Part shown: positions 1-9,000 of the stretch, in pieces | Position numbering within the stretch: position 1 is the first letter of the stretch | Layout: each line of letters begins with the position of its first letter | Assembly (NCBI GenBank): GCA_039698075.1 | Contig: JBDKTJ010000107.1 | Span: 1 to 28,315 of the forward strand | Direction: 5' to 3' | From: JAJFVC01 sp039698075 | GTDB lineage: Bacteria > Planctomycetota > Planctomycetia > Pirellulales > Thermoguttaceae | DNA: 28,315 nt | The notes under the pieces: model-generated | Databases searched by the model: none | What the model saw: the letters and a program-made list of their open reading frames with translations, nothing else | What the model was told of the DNA's origin: nothing | Position numbers and translations under genes: made by a program

Positions 1-1877
1 CGTGCCTGATGGATCAGAGGAATCGGTAGGCCCACGGCACTGCGGTCGCGTTCGGCGTCGGCCGCCAGTTGGTGGGCTGCCGAGATATGGACGTGCTTCC
101 GCCGGCCTTGGGCCAATTCATTATATATATAGGCGTAGATTTCACGGCCCTTGCCGATGCCCGTGCCGTCGCCGTTCCAGTGGCCCTTGCGTGAGCCATC
201 GGGCAAAATGACGCGGGCAGCCTGGCCGGCGTAGATCACGTCTTCGATTTGCAGATTCGATACGCGGCCCTCGACAATGACCTCGGCCGGCAGATGATGG
301 CGATAGGTCACGTCGGGCGGTTCGACGCACGCCATCGCCGTGCTTTCAACGACGTTGGCCGGATGGGGCAGCGAACCACGGACCACGGCTTTTTGTACGC
401 GATAAGCGGCAAATACCGTTCCTTCTTCAATATCGACCACCTGCGGCGTGTGGGCCGTTTCAAGTTGACCTACGTTATCGGCAATTGATCGAGCGTGCGG
501 AGCAAAAGAGAAGCCGCCCAAGTCGGCATGGCTTCCCGGTCCCAGGGCAATTCGCTCTGCTCCGATTGCAGAACCAAATCCATTGCTGCAAGCAAGTCCT
601 GTGGACTGATGAGGATCAAGTAATGCCAGTCGAGCCACTGTTGGCTCGTGATCGGCACGTTCGGCGGCGGTTGGACTTCGCCAAAGCTGTCCCCCAACAG
701 AAGCCCTATCAATTCCAGAAGCGGATTTTCGCCCGGCGTCGGTTCTTGATCGAATATCCGCCGCATGGCCGTTGCCGCCTGTATGTTGATTCGCTCGACA
801 AACCCGCCCATACACATTCTCCTTCGATAAATGTTCCAACAGATGAAATGCCTCTTGAATTGATAAGCTGGTGCCCGTGACGATGGCAGCCTCATCGGTC
901 GTTTGTCCGTTGCGGTCAATGACGATGATCTGGTTGCCAAATGTGGTGCCAAAACGTGCGTACTCACGGCCGTCGACGCCGACGTTGGCCCGGACATGAT
1001 AACGGTTGCCGATCGCCGTCCACCACTCGCGAAACTTGGGCCGGTCGTCGGCCATGCCGCAGCCGACAATGGCGACCAAGCGTCCGCCTGGCTTGAGCCG
1101 TAACAGGGCTTGTTCGATGTGCCTGGCTCCGAAGATGGTGCGATGCCCGTTGACTCGGCCGCCGGTGGCCGAAAACGGTGGGTTCATCACGACGGCGTGA
1201 TAGGTTCTCTCCGGCGGAAAGAGATTGTCGAGCCGTTCGGCGTCGAATGCAGTCGGCTCGAATCCTTGAAGACTGAGCAATTCACGCCGGCGGGGATCAA
1301 TCTCGTTCGTGTCTACCTGTGCTCCAAGCAGTCGGGCAAGAACCGCGATGTTGCCCGTGCCGGCACTCGGCTCCAAGACCGACATGCCAGGACAAAGGGC
1401 TGCCGTCTTCGCGACGACCAGGGCCTCGGCCGGCGGCGTGCTGAATTGTTGGAACTCGATCTGCGTTTGGTCTCGCCGGTTCTGGACCGGCAGGCGAGTT
1501 TGAATCGCCAGCAACTGGTCGATTGCAACTGAAACATCACGAAAATCAATCCCCTTGCGATGAAGATAGAGATTAAGGCCGGCTTCGGCGGCGTCATACG
1601 CATCGCGGGCATGTCCGGCCGAACTGCCGAGAATCTCTTGGGCGATGCGGCTCATTGCCATGTTGTCGAGCTTGGCTGCCGGCTCGGTTTCCAAGATCGC
1701 GGCAACACGCCGTGCGAACAGAGCGACGGGAGACTCCAGCGAAGGAAGTGTGGCCGTGTCCAGATTCACGTCCGCTGGCCGGTCGAAATCCAGCAATCGT
1801 TGATTTGGGTCGGAGACATGCCTGCGGCCCGAACGGGTCGCAGGCGAACGCGACAATGTGTTGTGATAGCTAATCAT
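1..1877 (-). CDS. N-6 DNA methyltransferase / Strawberry-notch helicase fusion (3' end outside window)
   Basis: I translated this frame by hand because it is open to the left edge: 625 codons from ATG at 1877, no stop. Seen: methyltransferase motif I EPSAGTGN at about residue 169, catalytic NPPF at about 232, the following KPGGRLVAIV strand, then a linker (about 356-470), then a helicase start with a conserved HPANVVESTAM stretch and a Walker A loop GDGTGIGKGR at about 569-578, followed by the typical QGRRKHVHIS strand. Family knowledge: N12-class adenine methylases fused to Strawberry-notch-type SF2 helicases are large (often over 1,300 residues) and occur in plasmids, phages and conjugative elements; they probably methylate and remodel element DNA. 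The rest of the helicase lies beyond base 1. The start is not certain: only a weak GAGG precedes the ATG, and an in-frame GTG lies 33 bases upstream. The linker uses atypical codons and overlaps another ORF. Confidence 0.85.
   Translation of the reverse strand, partial: MISYHNTLSRSPATRSGRRHVSDPNQRLLDFDRPADVNLDTATLPSLESPVALFARRVAAILETEPAAKLDNMAMSRIAQEILGSSAGHARDAYDAAEAGLNLYLHRKGIDFRDVSVAIDQLLAIQTRLPVQNRRDQTQIEFQQFSTPPAEALVVAKTAALCPGMSVLEPSAGTGNIAVLARLLGAQVDTNEIDPRRRELLSLQGFEPTAFDAERLDNLFPPERTYHAVVMNPPFSATGGRVNGHRTIFGARHIEQALLRLKPGGRLVAIVGCGMADDRPKFREWWTAIGNRYHVRANVGVDGREYARFGTTFGNQIIVIDRNGQTTDEAAIVTGTSLSIQEAFHLLEHLSKENVYGRVCRANQHTGGNGHAADIRSRTDAGRKSASGIDRASVGGQLWRSPTAAERADHEPTVARLALLDPHQSTGLACSNGFGSAIGAERIALGPGSHADLGGFSFAPHARSIADNVGQLETAHTPQVVDIEEGTVFAAYRVQKAVVRGSLPHPANVVESTAMACVEPPDVTYRHHLPAEVIVEGRVSNLQIEDVIYAGQAARVILPDGSRKGHWNGDGTGIGKGREIYAYIYNELAQGRRKHVHISAAHQLAADAERDRSAVGLPIPLIHQA
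470..811 (-). CDS. Small ORF overprinted in the methyltransferase-helicase linker
   Basis: A 113-codon ORF in a different frame from the surrounding large gene. It begins at the ATG at 811 with AAGGAG (819-824) seven bases upstream, and ends with TAG at 470. The product has protein-like composition: an N-terminal amphipathic stretch (MGGFVERINIQ), leucine-rich segments around LELIGLLLG and WLDWHYLILIS, and an acidic middle (LQSEQSELPWDREAM). Its codon choice looks more like neighbouring genes than the same bases read in the large gene's frame, which there contain many AGG, AGA, GGA and TCA codons. I do not recognise the family. It is either a true nested gene expressed with the methyltransferase-helicase, or a former separate gene whose flanking stops were lost when the two enzymes became one ORF. 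Confidence 0.5.
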   Translation of the reverse strand: MGGFVERINIQAATAMRRIFDQEPTPGENPLLELIGLLLGDSFGEVQPPPNVPITSQQWLDWHYLILISPQDLLAAMDLVLQSEQSELPWDREAMPTWAASLLLRTLDQLPIT

Positions 1878-2011
1878 GGCCTCGCCGATGTTATGCGAGG
1901 CCACGACGATGTGTTACATACGTCCCTCACGGCCGCACAGAAAGCCTAGCTTTCCGACAGCTTGCACCTGTGGGCTGACGCAGTGCCGTTTTGATTGCGT
2001 GCGGCTTAGCA

Positions 2012-2251
2012 CTATTCGGGCCATCGCAGGCGGTCGGTTTCGCCAAGCGTCCGGCCGATTTCCAAGCCGTGGTGTCCGAAATAGGCGATTAGTCGCTGTC
2101 CCTTCATCATGGATTCAACCCGCACCGGCAGCCAGTGCCCGTCGGGGCAAAGCAACTCCATGAAATCGCCCGCGTGGATGCCTTGGCCCGCACAATGCCA
2201 GCGGCCGTCGATCATTTCAAGTGGTGGGATGTTTTCTGTCGCAGCGGTCAT
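2012..2251 (-). CDS. DUF5348-like small protein
   Basis: 79 residues from the ATG at 2251. This start was chosen over the one at 2287 because GGAGGG (2256-2261) sits four to five bases before it. The sequence has the DUF5348-like order: a GRWHCAGQGIHAGDFMELL segment, then GHWLPVRVES, then a short C-terminal strand with a glycine and LEIGRTL. Family knowledge: such small beta-rich proteins are common in mobile elements of several phyla and have no known function. It lies 134 bases upstream of the methyltransferase-helicase gene on the same strand, so it is probably part of the same transcript. The family assignment comes from memory of the motif order, not a search. Confidence 0.65.
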   Translation of the reverse strand: MTAATENIPPLEMIDGRWHCAGQGIHAGDFMELLCPDGHWLPVRVESMMKGQRLIAYFGHHGLEIGRTLGETDRLRWPE

Positions 2252-2374
2252 ATTGCCCTCCGGTGTGAGTAATTTCACGATGTGCAACGGCGTCTATTAA
2301 CACGACAAGACTCGCTCAGTCAACCACGCTAAAGGTCGAGGCCGGTGGTGCAAAACAACTGGCCTCGAAAACCT

Positions 2375-2680
2375 TTAGAAATCCTGCTCTTCAGAAGAAG
2401 AGTCAGCATCCCGCGTCGAGGAACCGTTCTTTTCCTTGGCCTGCTCGTAGATCCAAGTGTGGGCTTGGTCCGCGAGTTTGGCCAACAGGAGCAAGTCGTC
2501 TCGCCCGAAACTGGACGAATTACGCCACTGCTCCCCGTCGGGTTTGTACAGGCGGCTGAAGGTGACGTTGTGGCGGATCGCTCCGCCATCGGTTTCGTTC
2601 TCCCATACGGCCGCCACCAATCGTCCGAGCTTGATCTCATGGATTGGCTTCGCTTTCGGTTTCTCTTTCTGTTTGGGCAT
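2375..2680 (-). CDS. Small conserved mobile-element protein (unknown function)
   Basis: 101 residues from the ATG at 2680, preceded by GGAGGG seven bases upstream; the in-frame ATG at 2716 lacks such a site. The N-terminus is lysine-rich (KQKEKPKAKP). A compact core follows: HEIKLGRLVAAVWENE, HNVTFSRLYK, SSFGRDDLLLLAKLADQAH, ending in a WIYEQ helix and an acidic, serine-rich tail. From general familiarity, this core recurs in small proteins of planctomycete and proteobacterial plasmids and islands; no biochemical role is known to me. The pattern of two strands, an 'SFGRDDL' turn and a helix suggests a small single-domain fold. It lies between the DUF932 and DUF5348 genes, same strand, short gaps, so it is probably co-transcribed. 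Confidence 0.75.
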   Translation of the reverse strand: MPKQKEKPKAKPIHEIKLGRLVAAVWENETDGGAIRHNVTFSRLYKPDGEQWRNSSSFGRDDLLLLAKLADQAHTWIYEQAKEKNGSSTRDADSSSEEQDF

Positions 2681-2753
2681 GAGAATGCCCTCCTTTCTGA
2701 GTTGAGGAATGAACATGCGGCGGGCCGGCGACGTGCCGGTCTGCCATGACGAT

Positions 2754-3779
2754 TCACACGGCCAGGGCCAGCAGGCTTGCCGCCTTCTGGTCCACTTGGA
2801 TACGTTCGCCGGCGTTGACGATCTTGCCGGCGATTCGAGTCAGGGCGTCCACCATCGAAAAGATGGTGAAACGGCCCTTTTCCTGGGCGATTTCAATCGC
2901 CTCTTTGACCAACGTCCGAGGAATACCCTGCTGGCTCATCGCCTTTTGGACTTCCTCGGCGTCGCTGCCCAGCGTTGTGACCATCGCCTGCTGCACCGCC
3001 TTGACGAAGGCGTCACGGCGTTGGTCACGCTTCTGGACCAGCGATTGGATCGCAAAGCGAATGTCGTCCAGGGCGTCGTGAACGTTCGAGGTATGCTTGC
3101 GTGAAAACTCGACGATCTCCGTCGCATCCCAGACGATATGATTCGCACAGATCGCTTGAAACCAAAAAGTCTGGATGCCGACGCTGCGGCAACCGACCTC
3201 GGAATTCCAAACGAACATCCCTGGTGCGAACGCTTCGCCGGCAATCTCGGTCCAGCCGGCGGGGTCGATGAGGAAGCAAAACGCATCCTGTTCCCCGCCA
3301 TACAGTCCCGTTCCGCCGTTGCAGCCTTTCGGCGGCGGCTCGAAGCCGACAGCCGTTTCTCGGATCAAGTCTAGCAGGTCGGCGTTGAACAGCCGCGTGT
3401 AGCTGGCGGCGTGGATCGACCGAAGCTGCCCGGCCAGCGTGAACAGTTGCAGCGGTTTATTGCCGCGTGGCAACGTCTCACTGAACACGCGAGCGGCCGT
3501 GTCGGGCGTCAGCCGATTGACCGTCTCTTTGGCCACGCCGGAAAGCCGACAAAGCTGGCCGAACGACCAGTCGTTCATAGTGAACGTCCCGTCGTTGCCA
3601 GCGTCGAGCATCAACAGATCGCTTTCGACCGCTTGAACACGCAACGCCCGCGGAGGCTGCCAAGCCTCCAGGGCTTCTTGCTTCTGCCACTGGACATGCT
3701 GCGAAAGCACGCCAAGCGACGGGAAACACTCGTCCGGCCTTCGCCGAAAAAGTTCCTTGGATGCACGAGTCAGATTCAT
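2754..3779 (-). CDS. DUF932 family protein
   Basis: 341 residues from the ATG at 3779, with AAGGAG six bases upstream; 29 upstream codons in the open frame were dropped because nothing supports them. The protein matches the DUF932 (phage/plasmid-like) pattern: an N-terminal segment with MNDWSFGQLCRLSGV, then FSETLPRGNKPLQLFTLAG, the RSIHAASYTRLFNADLLDLI segment, a middle part with GMFVWNSEVGCRSVGIQTFW, then ICANHIVWDA and a helical C-terminus. The GMFVxNSEVG and CxNxIVW motifs are hallmarks of the family. DUF932 proteins are very frequent on plasmids, phages and conjugative elements, often near ssDNA-handling genes; the activity is unknown. It is the first gene after the long hairpin-rich gap, so that gap may be its leader. 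Confidence 0.85.
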   Translation of the reverse strand: MNLTRASKELFRRRPDECFPSLGVLSQHVQWQKQEALEAWQPPRALRVQAVESDLLMLDAGNDGTFTMNDWSFGQLCRLSGVAKETVNRLTPDTAARVFSETLPRGNKPLQLFTLAGQLRSIHAASYTRLFNADLLDLIRETAVGFEPPPKGCNGGTGLYGGEQDAFCFLIDPAGWTEIAGEAFAPGMFVWNSEVGCRSVGIQTFWFQAICANHIVWDATEIVEFSRKHTSNVHDALDDIRFAIQSLVQKRDQRRDAFVKAVQQAMVTTLGSDAEEVQKAMSQQGIPRTLVKEAIEIAQEKGRFTIFSMVDALTRIAGKIVNAGERIQVDQKAASLLALAV

Positions 3780-4566
3780 GGATTGCTCCTTGTCAAAGGG
3801 GAATGTGAAAACCTTGATGACATACAACCTTAACGAGTACCAATTTGCACCACCGGTCCTCGGCAAGCCGGCTCATCGAATGACGGCCGACCCACTGAGT
3901 ACCGGAAGAAACCACATCTACCCTTGACCGGATTTTCCAGAACTACAGTCTTAACAATCGTGTTATGGAGTCGGTGGGTTGACGTGTCGCTTTGGACTTG
4001 CTGCCCGGCCACAAGGCAAGTCGGTTCGCGGCAATAGCTGCCGCTCCGAGACGGTGAAAGGAGGCAGCCTATCCAGAGTGCGAGGCCGTTTGATTAAGGT
4101 CCGAAAACCGCGTAGAGTAGGATTCACCCGGTGAAGAGGAGGCGGGCTCTGGTGGGAACCAACCCGATAGCTGCGATGGCTTGCCGTTGCAGTTCCGAGC
4201 AATAACCGGGAGGTTCGGTGCGTCGACGCGGTTTTGCCGCGTGGTTTCAAGGTTTTTCTCCGCTGCCGCCGGCGTCGCAACGGGAACGGCGTTCTTGCAG
4301 GAGATGGAGCCGAGCACGAACGATTCTTGGCACGTAAGGCACAAACACCTCGAATCGTCGGCCGCTCCATTTCAACTGGAATTGCCGTCCCGCCGCCGTT
4401 GCGGAAACGGAGAAGAAGGTTTCCTTCGGGCTTTGGCGATGTGCCCTGAAACATCGCCGCCTTTCGCCGTCGATGTACCGACCGATGGCTCCCAAAATCC
4501 CAGGGGCTTGGGGGCAGCGCCCCCGTCTTGAGTGAAATACCTTTGCCGAAACGCCGTCAGCAGTGA
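3780..4566. other. Hairpin-dense non-coding region (possible structured RNA)
   Basis: About 790 bases between two minus-strand genes with no convincing ORF. Perfect local stems are unusually dense: 3995-4001/4016-4022 (7 bp), 4028-4033/4039-4044 (6 bp, 5-base loop), 4123-4127/4131-4135, 4226-4231/4237-4242 (6 bp, loop TTTTG), 4320-4326/4352-4358 (7 bp), 4396-4400/4406-4410, 4415-4419/4423-4427, 4435-4442/4451-4458 (8 bp, 8-base loop) and 4510-4515/4519-4524 (GGGGGC/GCCCCC, 3-base loop). Known elements of this size in phages and mobile DNA include GOLLD and ROOL RNAs; I cannot match the sequence to either. It could instead be a long leader of the DUF932 gene or decayed DNA. The strand of any RNA is not decided by the hairpins. 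Confidence 0.4.
4510..4524. terminator. GC-rich hairpin downstream of the 118-residue ORF
   Basis: GGGGGC and GCCCCC form a perfect 6-bp stem with an AGC loop, about 43 bases beyond the stop codon of the minus-strand gene that ends at 4567. No U-run follows on either strand, so it is not a standard intrinsic terminator. It may be a stabilising 3' hairpin or part of the structured region next to it. The surrounding CCAGGGGCTTGGGGG context resembles palindromic intergenic repeats seen in many genomes. Confidence 0.35.
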
Positions 4567-4923
4567 CTACTTGCCGCTGAGAAGGCGTTCCCATTCGTCC
4601 GTATCCGCCGCCCGTAGCCCTTGTGCGTGCAATTCACGAATTCCGAGATCGTCGTAGTCAACTTGGCACATTCCGTCGCGGGCCACAGAACGGAGCGTAC
4701 CGATGCGTTCTTCAAGCTGTCTCAGTTCGGGCTCATCACACATCCCGATCAATGCGACAACCGGTTTGCCGACCAAGCTGCGAACAGCAAGCGTCCACCG
4801 GCGGTCGAACAGGTTTTCCTTCTTGCGGTGGAGAGCACGTCGTTTCGTTTCCAGTCGAGCAAGTTCTTTCTCCAAAGCCTTTTCCTGGCGAAGCAACTCG
4901 GCAATCTTCTTGTCCTTGGGCAT
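4567..4923 (-). CDS. Hypothetical coiled-coil protein
   Basis: 118 residues from the ATG at 4923, with GGAG eight bases upstream. Residues 1-45 are highly charged and heptad-like (KKIAELLRQEKALEKELARL, then KRRALHRKKENLFDRR), predicting a helix or coiled coil. The middle has a short hydrophobic strand pattern (GKPVVALIGM), then CDEPELRQLEERIGTL and a C-terminal LGIRELHAQGL segment. I do not recognise a family. It lies about 75 bases downstream of the internally duplicated 356-residue protein and just before the hairpin-dense gap, so it is probably the last gene of the relaxase transcript. A role as a small structural or DNA-binding accessory protein would be a guess. Confidence 0.65.
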   Translation of the reverse strand: MPKDKKIAELLRQEKALEKELARLETKRRALHRKKENLFDRRWTLAVRSLVGKPVVALIGMCDEPELRQLEERIGTLRSVARDGMCQVDYDDLGIRELHAQGLRAADTDEWERLLSGK

Positions 4924-4998
4924 GTGTCAGTCTCCATTCGATAAGCAGTTGCGGCAATGATACAGCGATTGCAGGACAGGGTGAATTAGGTTCAGCGG

Positions 4999-6069
4999 TC
5001 AGCTCACGTCAAAGCGTGGAAAGTCGTTGAGGTCAAAGTGTCTTGTGTTGTGAACGGTATCCTTTGTGCGAGTAACGGAAACAGACGGCCGGTGGCTGAT
5101 TTCACCATTGGTTGCTTGCTCGAACTTTTCCGAGTCAGAAATACCAGGGGAATCGTCTGGCTCGTCCGCATCGGGGTCCGTCAAATCAAGGGACTGGGAA
5201 TCATCTACGTCAAGCACAATGTTGCGTGGATCAATGAGTGGGAATCTGTCATGGGTCACATTCGCCATGGCCAGGCAACACAGGTGATGATCTATCACGA
5301 GTTCGTTCAGCGGTCCCACGCCGCCTTTGAAGGCGGCCAGCTTGGCCGCCGCATATCTATCGTGCCCGATTGCGATCCAATACAATGGATTTTGGGGCGG
5401 CAGTGCGATGTTTGGATTCGTCGGGCTGGATATTCCGTCCACTCTGGTGGAATACTTGCCGGTGATGTTCCGCAAGTGCTCATCAGCCTGCTGCCAGAAG
5501 GAATTGACGGCGTCAGGGTCCAGGTCGCCGAAGTGGCATGATGCCCAGTATTCCGGGTAGCACTTGGCAATGAGTTCATGCGTATCATCGCGGCAACCAA
5601 GCAGTAAGTGCCAATAGATCGGAAGCCCCGGAAGTATCACGGGTGAACCCTGGAGGCGTGCGGCCAACTCGCCATGTTCCGGGTTCCACGGATGGTGGTC
5701 GATGACAAGCCCACAACATGGACCCTGCCCGCACTTGTGTGCGGCAAGTTTCGCCGCCTTATAGCGGCCATAGCCCTTACGACACCAGCAGAGAGGGTTG
5801 TGCCAGTTGTCCGCGCCCCCGTAGACACGGAAGTCTTGGGCGAGCCTTTCCTTGAGCAGTTCATCGGCACGCTGTAAGGCATTGTCAGGCTCCATGCCTG
5901 TACCTGCCCAATACTCGGGATAGCATTCAGCGGTCCAGGAGTACCAATATCTGTGGCCGGTCTGGCCAATCCGCTCCCAATATGCTGGAAGCCCCGGAAA
6001 AATGAAATATCGAGTGTCTGTTCTCATAACGCGATTCCACAGCGAGTAAACAGATTGAGAGAAATTCAT
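4999..6069 (-). CDS. Protein with two copies of an unrecognised PGLPxYW/CYPEYW module
   Basis: 356 residues. The ATG at 6069 directly follows the relaxase stop codon (TAA then ATG), so translation is almost certainly coupled. The protein contains an internal duplication. Copy 1 (about 22-126) has PGLPAYW, CYPEYW, ADELLKERL, NPLCW, GRYKAAKLAAHK and LVIDHH. Copy 2 (about 143-262) has PGLPIYW, CYPEYW, ADEHLRNI, NPLYW, DRYAAAKLAAFK and LVIDHH. The shared aromatic, cysteine and paired histidine residues look structural or metal-binding, but no catalytic family is evident to me. Residues 263-356 are acidic and probably disordered (DVDDSQSLDLTDPDADEPDD). No signal peptide or membrane segment is seen. 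Its coupling to the relaxase suggests a function in the same complex; that is inference. Confidence 0.8.
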   Translation of the reverse strand: MNFSQSVYSLWNRVMRTDTRYFIFPGLPAYWERIGQTGHRYWYSWTAECYPEYWAGTGMEPDNALQRADELLKERLAQDFRVYGGADNWHNPLCWCRKGYGRYKAAKLAAHKCGQGPCCGLVIDHHPWNPEHGELAARLQGSPVILPGLPIYWHLLLGCRDDTHELIAKCYPEYWASCHFGDLDPDAVNSFWQQADEHLRNITGKYSTRVDGISSPTNPNIALPPQNPLYWIAIGHDRYAAAKLAAFKGGVGPLNELVIDHHLCCLAMANVTHDRFPLIDPRNIVLDVDDSQSLDLTDPDADEPDDSPGISDSEKFEQATNGEISHRPSVSVTRTKDTVHNTRHFDLNDFPRFDVS

Positions 6070-9000
6070 TTAGCCGTTCCGTTGCACCAAGGCGATAGCG
6101 GTCTGTGGAGTCAGGCGGGCCTGTTGTTCGGTCCACGCTTGAGCCATAGCCACGATCATAGCCTGTTGTGATTGCTGACTTAGGTCGGGCTGGCAAGAAC
6201 TACCTTGCGACTGAGCAGACAGTGGGAAACATGACGGAGCGACCGGCATGGTGCTCGGGCTCGGAGTGTAGGTCTCGGGCGTTGGTGAAGCAACGATCGG
6301 CCGTGAATAGCTGCTGGAATTGAACGTCGAATCGACATGCTTGACGGCTTTCTCATGCTTGGCAACGTCCTCTTGTTGCATGACTCGTTTCATGAACTCG
6401 GCACCTTTGTGCCTCTCATTTCGATTGAACAACTCAAAAGCGATGTTCGGATTGTTCGTCAAATACTCTACAAAGTCGTCAAAAGTCCGTAGTTGGCACT
6501 CACGGAAAAAAGTAACCGCCAAGTCGTGAATCACGTCTGGGGGAAATTGTCCAGCGACGGCAGATGCGGACGGTGCCGCAGTGTCACAATGCGGAGTCGG
6601 CGAAGGTTTCCTACACGTTGATCGAGACAAGAGCGTTGCTTTAGGGGCTGGAGGTGCAGGACTCGGTATGACGGTAGCTCGTCCCTTGAAGCGTGCGGAT
6701 TTGGGTAGCGGTTTCGCTGCACGACCTTTAGCAGGAGTTGATTTAGCGGCGGTGTGTGGTATTGGGTCGCGACGGATCGTTCCAGATAATGTCTTGGCCG
6801 CAAATCGCCACGCAAGTTGCAGCCAGTGAATGGGCAACGACCGCGGTGGGGTTGCTTCGGACGGTTGTTTCACACTGGATGAAGCTGCAACGGGAGCAGC
6901 CTTGGCAGCGGACATACCAAGGTCAGCGGAGCCGAGTCTCTGGTCGGATGATCGGTAGAACCGGCGTGTCCAACGTTTTTGGCCGAGCCCCTGGTCGAGG
7001 ATGCCTTCGTCGAAAATAGTCTCCGTCTTCAGGGTTGGCTCGATTGGTCTTCTTGGTAACTTTGCGGCAACCTCTTTTGCATGAGGGTCGGCATCATTCA
7101 TCGTCGTGTCTTTACGATCCGTACCACTTGACGAGTCAACGGCGTCGATGTTCGTTGCGTTCTTCGAGCACTCGTTCTGAACATCCTCGACACGCGACTT
7201 TTGTGAAGCCAGTAAACGAGCATTGTAGAAGCGGCGAATATCATTCGCGATCCACTCTGGGCGTGTACCCTTCGGATAGACCTTGTAAAAAGTGTCTTCG
7301 GGTGCCGTGGGGTTCATGTAGTACTCGCCGTCTCGTGCTAGCGGCCCCCAACCGTTGTGTGCCTCGATTAGGATATCACCGTGATTCTGTGCCGCGAATC
7401 CACAAAGTCGAGCGAGTTGATCCTCTGTGGGCGATTCGGCCATCTGTGCACCAAAGGATTCGGGAAAGAACCGAATATACCCAGCAGCCATCAGTTGCTG
7501 CATACCAAGCGTGCCACCAGCTTCACGGTGGTCCAGATAGCGATGGCCAGGGCATGCACCATCATTCTTGCCGGACAAATCGATCATGCGTCCCGTCGGG
7601 TCAACGAATCCGGCCTCTCGATAGTCTTCGGTGAACCCCAATGTCCTGAGACGATCCCAATCGATGGCCGACAGTGATTCTGGCGTCCGCAGCGACGCCT
7701 TCTGATCGCCAAGGCCGTGGATTTCGCGTACCACCTGCAATAGCTTGGACGCGATGGTATTGGCCGTTTGCTTGTCGGCGTAAACGCCGACGATCTGGTC
7801 GGGACTCAAGCCGTCCAGAAACAGAGAGGATAAGTGCTGGAACTGGCACTCGCGGCAAATGTCGTTCAACTGCGAAGTCGGCGTGGGTGTCCTGACAAAC
7901 CAAAGCGTCGGCGGAAGTCCCACAATCTCAATGGTGGTGGGGACTTGTGCTATGGCCGAACGATTCATGGCTACGATTGCTTTAGACGCGGCGGCAACGG
8001 CGGCCGACTTCTCGGCGTAGATGCCGACGATGTTTTCCGGCCGTAAGCCGCGAAATAGAACTTCAAAGCCGAAGGACTTGAAGTCGCATTCCATGCACAT
8101 TCGCCTTATCGACGTATGCGGCGTGGGCTTCGTCACCACCCAAAAACGTGACGGCACAGGCACAGTGTTACGGCTGGCATCGCTAGGTCGCACAATTTGC
8201 AGGAGCCTGGAGGCGGTAGGGATGGCCGCCTTCTTACTGGGGAAGATGCCGATGATCTGGCGTGGCTGTAAAGGCGTCATGTAGTGAACTGCAAGATCGG
8301 CAAGATCGCAGTCTCGGCAAATATCGTCCATCTGTGATTCGGGTGTCGGCATCGTCACCAGCCAGAATACGGACGGAAATCCCACATACTTGAAAGGCGG
8401 ATGTTCTTGGCCGAACAGGAGGGTGGGAGAAGGTAGCGGCATCGAGTTCAGAAGACTGGTCGCGGCGGCGTCAGCGTCCTGTTTATGGGCGTAGACGCCG
8501 TAGATATGGCATGGTCGCAAGCCGTCCTTCACTCGGCGGGCGAACTCGCTAAAATCGCACTCGAAGCAAACGTCGGCCAACTTTGAACTGGGTGTTGGTC
8601 TGGTGACCAGCCAAAAGCGTGACGGCACCGGTAGACTCTCTAAGGCGACGAGGTCGCGGACTTTTCGTGCAAGTTGAAGGAGTTCGTTCGCCCTCGTGGT
8701 GGCTGGTCCCGGCTTGTCGTAGACGCCGATGATACCTTCTGGACGCAAGCCCGCCATAACGTAACGGGCAACGTCCTTAAGATCGCGGCACTCCAAGCAA
8801 ATGTCGGCGGTCGTCTGGGAAACGGAGGTTGGCGTGGTCACTAGCCAGAACTTGAGCGGAAGTCCGGAACGTCCCACTGAGAGATCGCTTGTAAGGCTGG
8901 TCGCGGCGGCCAGGGCAGCCTGTCTTTGGGCGTAGGCTCCGACGATATCATCCGGGCGTAGACCGTCCATGACGCGCCGAATGAACTCCATGAGATCATG

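Noticed and set aside
812..1069. 84-residue upstream extension of the overprinted ORF
   Set aside because: It lies over the clearly coding methyltransferase frame and the SD at 819-824 marks the internal start.
3830..4530. Group I or group II intron as an explanation of the hairpin-rich gap
   Set aside because: I found no domain V-like hairpin with an AGC/GAAA pattern, no P7-like conserved core and no intron-encoded protein.
3963..4594. Minus-strand ORFs of 163 and 115 codons in the hairpin-rich gap
   Set aside because: One is basic and proline-rich with no SD; the other starts inside the neighbouring gene. A stretch of the second (FEVFVPYVPRIVRARL) looks protein-like, so a decayed gene is possible, but no start or family supports it.
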